Source: Austwickia sp. (GTDB lineage Bacteria > Actinomycetota > Actinomycetes > Actinomycetales > Dermatophilaceae). Taken from it: a stretch of DNA of 64,000 nucleotides. The notes below the pieces were generated by a model that had not been told where the DNA came from, did no database searches, and worked only from the letters and a program-made list of their open reading frames with translations. Within the stretch, counting starts at the first letter, position 1. Each line of letters starts with the position of its first letter. Position numbers and translations under genes: made by a program. Shown here one piece after another: positions 61,419-64,000 of the stretch. The stretch covers positions 2,356,001 through 2,420,000 of the forward strand of contig CP064985.1 of NCBI GenBank assembly GCA_016699675.1, given 5' to 3'.

Positions 61419-64000
61419 ATGCCCACCCTCAGCGACCGCCTCACCAGCACCCTCACCGGCCAGCCCCAGCGGCTCGCCGACGATCCCGACGAGCTCTTCG
61501 CGACGTACGCCGAGTGGGTGAGCGGAGCGGGACTGACGCCGTACCCGCATCAGGAGGAGGCGCTCCTGGAGCTCGTCACGGGCAGCAACGTCATCCTCGC
61601 GACGCCGACCGGGTCCGGGAAGTCGCTCGTCGCCGCGGGGTTGGCCTTCTTCAGCCTGAGCCGGTACGCCGCGACGGGGCGCCGCACCTTCTATACGGCG
61701 CCGATCAAGGCTCTGGTCAGCGAGAAGTTCTTCGACCTGTGCGAGACCTTCGGAGCCGAGCAGGTCGGCATGGTCACCGGCGACGCCTCCGTCAACGCCG
61801 ACGCGCCCATCATCTGCTGCACCGCGGAGATCCTCGCGAACCTCGCGCTGCGCGAGGGTCGCGACCTGGCCGTCGACTCGGTGGTCATGGACGAGTTCCA
61901 CTTCTACGCCGAACCCGACCGCGGCTGGGCCTGGCAGGTGCCGCTGCTGGAGCTGCCGCACGCCCAGTTCCTGCTGATGAGCGCGACCCTCGGCGACGTC
62001 ACGATGTTCCGCGACGATCTCACCCGACGCACGGGCCGCCCCACCGCCGTGGTCGCGGATGCCCCGCGACCCGTGCCGCTGCACTTCCGCTGGGCCATGA
62101 CCCCGCTGCACGAGACCATCGAGGACCTCGTGACCGCGCGCGAGACCCCGGCGTACGTCGTGCATTTCACCCAGGCCGCCGCGCTCGAGCGCGCGCAGGC
62201 GTTGATGTCCCTCAACGTCACCACCCGCGCGGAGAAGGACGCCATCGCGGCCACGATCGGCGGCTTCCGGTTCGGCAAGGGCTTCGGGCAGGTGCTCGCG
62301 CGGCTGGTGCGCCACGGCATCGGGGTGCACCACGCGGGGATGCTGCCGAAGTATCGCCGCCTCGTGGAGACCCTCGCCCAGGCCGGGCTGCTCAAGGTCA
62401 TCTGCGGGACCGACACCCTCGGGGTGGGCATCAACGTCCCGATCCGCACGGTGCTGTTGACGAGCCTGAGCAAGTACGACGGCAACCGGCAGCGGCTGCT
62501 CAAGGCCCGCGAGTTCCACCAGATCGCCGGGCGGGCGGGACGGGCGGGGTACGACGTGACCGGCACCGTTGTGGTCCAGGCCCCCGACCACGTCATCGAG
62601 AACCACCGCGCCATGATCAAGGCGGGCGACGACGTCCGCAAGCAGCGCAAGCTCGCCAAGCGCAAGCCGCCGGAGGGCTTCGTCAACTACTCCGAGGACA
62701 CGTTCGAGCGGTTGGTCGGCGCCGTACCGGAGCCGCTGCCGCCGCGGCTACGGGTCACCTACGCCATGGTGCTCAACGTGATTCAGCGCCCCGGCGACCC
62801 GGTCGCAGCGATGCGCCGGCTGCTCACCGACAACCACGAGAGCCCCCGCAGCCAGGCCCACCTGCAGCGCCGGGCCATCGCGATCCTGCGCTCACTCCTG
62901 CAAGCAGGGATCGTGGAGCGGCTGCCCGAACCGGACGCCACCGGCCGGACCCTCGCGGTCGTGGTGGACCTCCAGCGCAACTTCTCGCTGAATCAGCCCC
63001 TGTCCGCCTTCGCCCTCGCCGCGCTGGACCTGCTGGACCCGGCCGCCCCGACGTACGCCCTCGACGTCGTCTCGGTCATCGAGGCCACCCTGGACGATCC
63101 GCGGGCCGTGTTGTTCGCGCAGCAGTTCAAGGCGCGCGGCGAGGCGGTCGCGGAGATGAAGGCGGACGGGATCGAGTACGAGGAACGGATGGAACTCCTC
63201 GAGGACGTCTCCTGGCCCAAGCCGCTCGAAGACCTGTTGACCGTGGCGTTCGCGACGTACCGTCCCGCGCATCCCTGGCTCGCCGAGGAGGATCTCTCGC
63301 CCAAGTCCGTCGTCCGGGACCTGTTCGAGCGGGCGATGACGTTCGGGGAGTACGTCGCGTTCTACCAGCTGCAACGCGGCGAGGGGCTGCTGCTGCGCTA
63401 TCTCACCGACGCGTATCGGGCGCTGCGCCAGACCGTCCCCGACGCGGCCAAGACCGAGGAGCTGGAAGACCTCATCGCCTGGCTCGGCGAGTTGATCCGG
63501 CAGACCGACTCCTCGCTGCTCGACGAGTGGGAGGCGCTGACCGACCCGGACCGCGACGAGGCCGCGCCGGTGCGGCCCGGAGACGTCATGAGCACCGGGC
63601 CCAAGCCGATCACCGCCAACAAGCGCGCGTTCCGGGTGCTGGTGCGCTCGGCGATGTGGCGGCGGGTCGAGCTCCTCGCGCTCTGCCGCTTCGACGACCT
63701 CGCCGCACTCGACGCCGCGACGGCGGACGTGGGGGCCGGTGGGGAGCCGTTGGAGGCGGCCGAGTGGGAAGAGGCGTACGACGAGCTGGCCGCGGACTAC
63801 CCCGGTCATGAGGGGACCGATCTGGTGGGAATCGGCCCGGAGGCACGCGGCCCGGGGCTGCTGCGGGTCGACACCGAGTCCGAGCCGGGGTTCTGGCTGG
63901 TGGAGCAGATCCTGGACGACCCCGAGGCCCACCGCGACTGGCGCATTTCCGCGGAGGTCGATCTGGCCGCCAGCGACGCGGCGGGCGAGCTGGTCCTGCG
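61419..64000 (+). CDS. DEAD/DEAH-box helicase, DUF3516 type (truncated by window edge)
   Basis: An open frame of 860 codons starts at ATG 61419 after GGATGGAG and runs off the right edge. Helicase motifs are in order: Q-type start YPHQEEALLEL, Walker A ATPTGSGKS, TAPIKALVSEKF, motif II as DEFH in VVMDEFHFYAEP, SAT in LLMSATLGD, GIGVHHAGMLPKYRR, GTDTLGVGINVPIRT and motif VI HQIAGRAGRAGYD. It is followed by a large C-terminal region typical of actinobacterial DUF3516 proteins (ski2-like RNA helicases). Function in RNA processing is inferred from the family. Confidence 0.93.
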   Translation, partial: MPTLSDRLTSTLTGQPQRLADDPDELFATYAEWVSGAGLTPYPHQEEALLELVTGSNVILATPTGSGKSLVAAGLAFFSLSRYAATGRRTFYTAPIKALVSEKFFDLCETFGAEQVGMVTGDASVNADAPIICCTAEILANLALREGRDLAVDSVVMDEFHFYAEPDRGWAWQVPLLELPHAQFLLMSATLGDVTMFRDDLTRRTGRPTAVVADAPRPVPLHFRWAMTPLHETIEDLVTARETPAYVVHFTQAAALERAQALMSLNVTTRAEKDAIAATIGGFRFGKGFGQVLARLVRHGIGVHHAGMLPKYRRLVETLAQAGLLKVICGTDTLGVGINVPIRTVLLTSLSKYDGNRQRLLKAREFHQIAGRAGRAGYDVTGTVVVQAPDHVIENHRAMIKAGDDVRKQRKLAKRKPPEGFVNYSEDTFERLVGAVPEPLPPRLRVTYAMVLNVIQRPGDPVAAMRRLLTDNHESPRSQAHLQRRAIAILRSLLQAGIVERLPEPDATGRTLAVVVDLQRNFSLNQPLSAFALAALDLLDPAAPTYALDVVSVIEATLDDPRAVLFAQQFKARGEAVAEMKADGIEYEERMELLEDVSWPKPLEDLLTVAFATYRPAHPWLAEEDLSPKSVVRDLFERAMTFGEYVAFYQLQRGEGLLLRYLTDAYRALRQTVPDAAKTEELEDLIAWLGELIRQTDSSLLDEWEALTDPDRDEAAPVRPGDVMSTGPKPITANKRAFRVLVRSAMWRRVELLALCRFDDLAALDAATADVGAGGEPLEAAEWEEAYDELAADYPGHEGTDLVGIGPEARGPGLLRVDTESEPGFWLVEQILDDPEAHRDWRISAEVDLAASDAAGELVL

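Noticed and set aside
1..64000. CRISPR arrays, prophage genes and rRNA operons
   Set aside because: No regularly spaced repeats, phage structural genes or rRNA sequence were seen; the tandem repeats present lie inside coding genes.

Overview
The window is chromosomal DNA from a motile, very GC-rich actinobacterium. Evidence: strong G/C at third codon positions, many GTG and TTG starts, an LPXTG sortase substrate, an actinobacterial-type flagellar operon, a GlxR-like site and a Glu-Asp-Phe tRNA cluster. A flagellated member of the Micrococcales is a reasonable guess; the sequence does not settle the genus.

Positions 1-26200 hold a flagellar and chemotaxis island. On the minus strand run flgB-flgC-fliE-fliF-fliG-fliH-fliI-fliJ, an NlpC/P60-lytic transglycosylase gene and fliK, which leaves the left edge. 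Behind them, also on minus, lie cheA-cheW-cheW-cheY-cheB-cheR. On the plus strand run fliL-fliM-fliN-fliO-fliP-fliQ-fliR-flhB-flhA and a small membrane protein gene. A 1.69 kb IS1380-type element (15230-16922) sits between the divergent cheA and fliL and leaves almost no host intergenic DNA. A shared promoter-like motif, CTCA-N16-GCCGA(A/T), precedes flgB, fliM and flhA and is probably the FliA (sigma-28) signature of this organism. Genes for motAB, flgD, flgE, filament proteins, FliA and chemoreceptors are not in the window.

Positions 26280-40250 are a catabolic region: a GntR regulator, a MaoC-phosphotransacetylase fusion, two alpha/beta hydrolases (one like intracellular PHA depolymerase) and a DeoR-regulated locus. 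That locus has two divergent arms: a permease, sialidase-like protein and aldo/keto reductase on one side, and a four-carbon acid sugar kinase, a PdxA2-type dehydrogenase and a DHDPS-family aldolase on the other. It looks like a sugar-acid pathway ending in dihydroxyacetone phosphate and pyruvate, with unknown substrate.

Positions 40390-64000 are mostly core and housekeeping functions: tRNAs Phe, Asp, Glu and Lys, a PHP phosphoesterase, glyA, a phospholipase D-like protein, a Ktr-type potassium system, a CitMHS transporter, a sodium:solute symporter, an aminotransferase, a nitrilase, ilvA, purU, an LPXTG surface protein with Cys-rich modules, and a DEAD/DEAH helicase cut by the right edge.

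Five genes (cheA, the transposase, the sialidase-like gene, the DHDPS-like gene and the symporter) carry six apparent frameshifts. Every one is explained by one missing base in a G or C run, so systematic sequencing or assembly error should be excluded before any of them is called a pseudogene.
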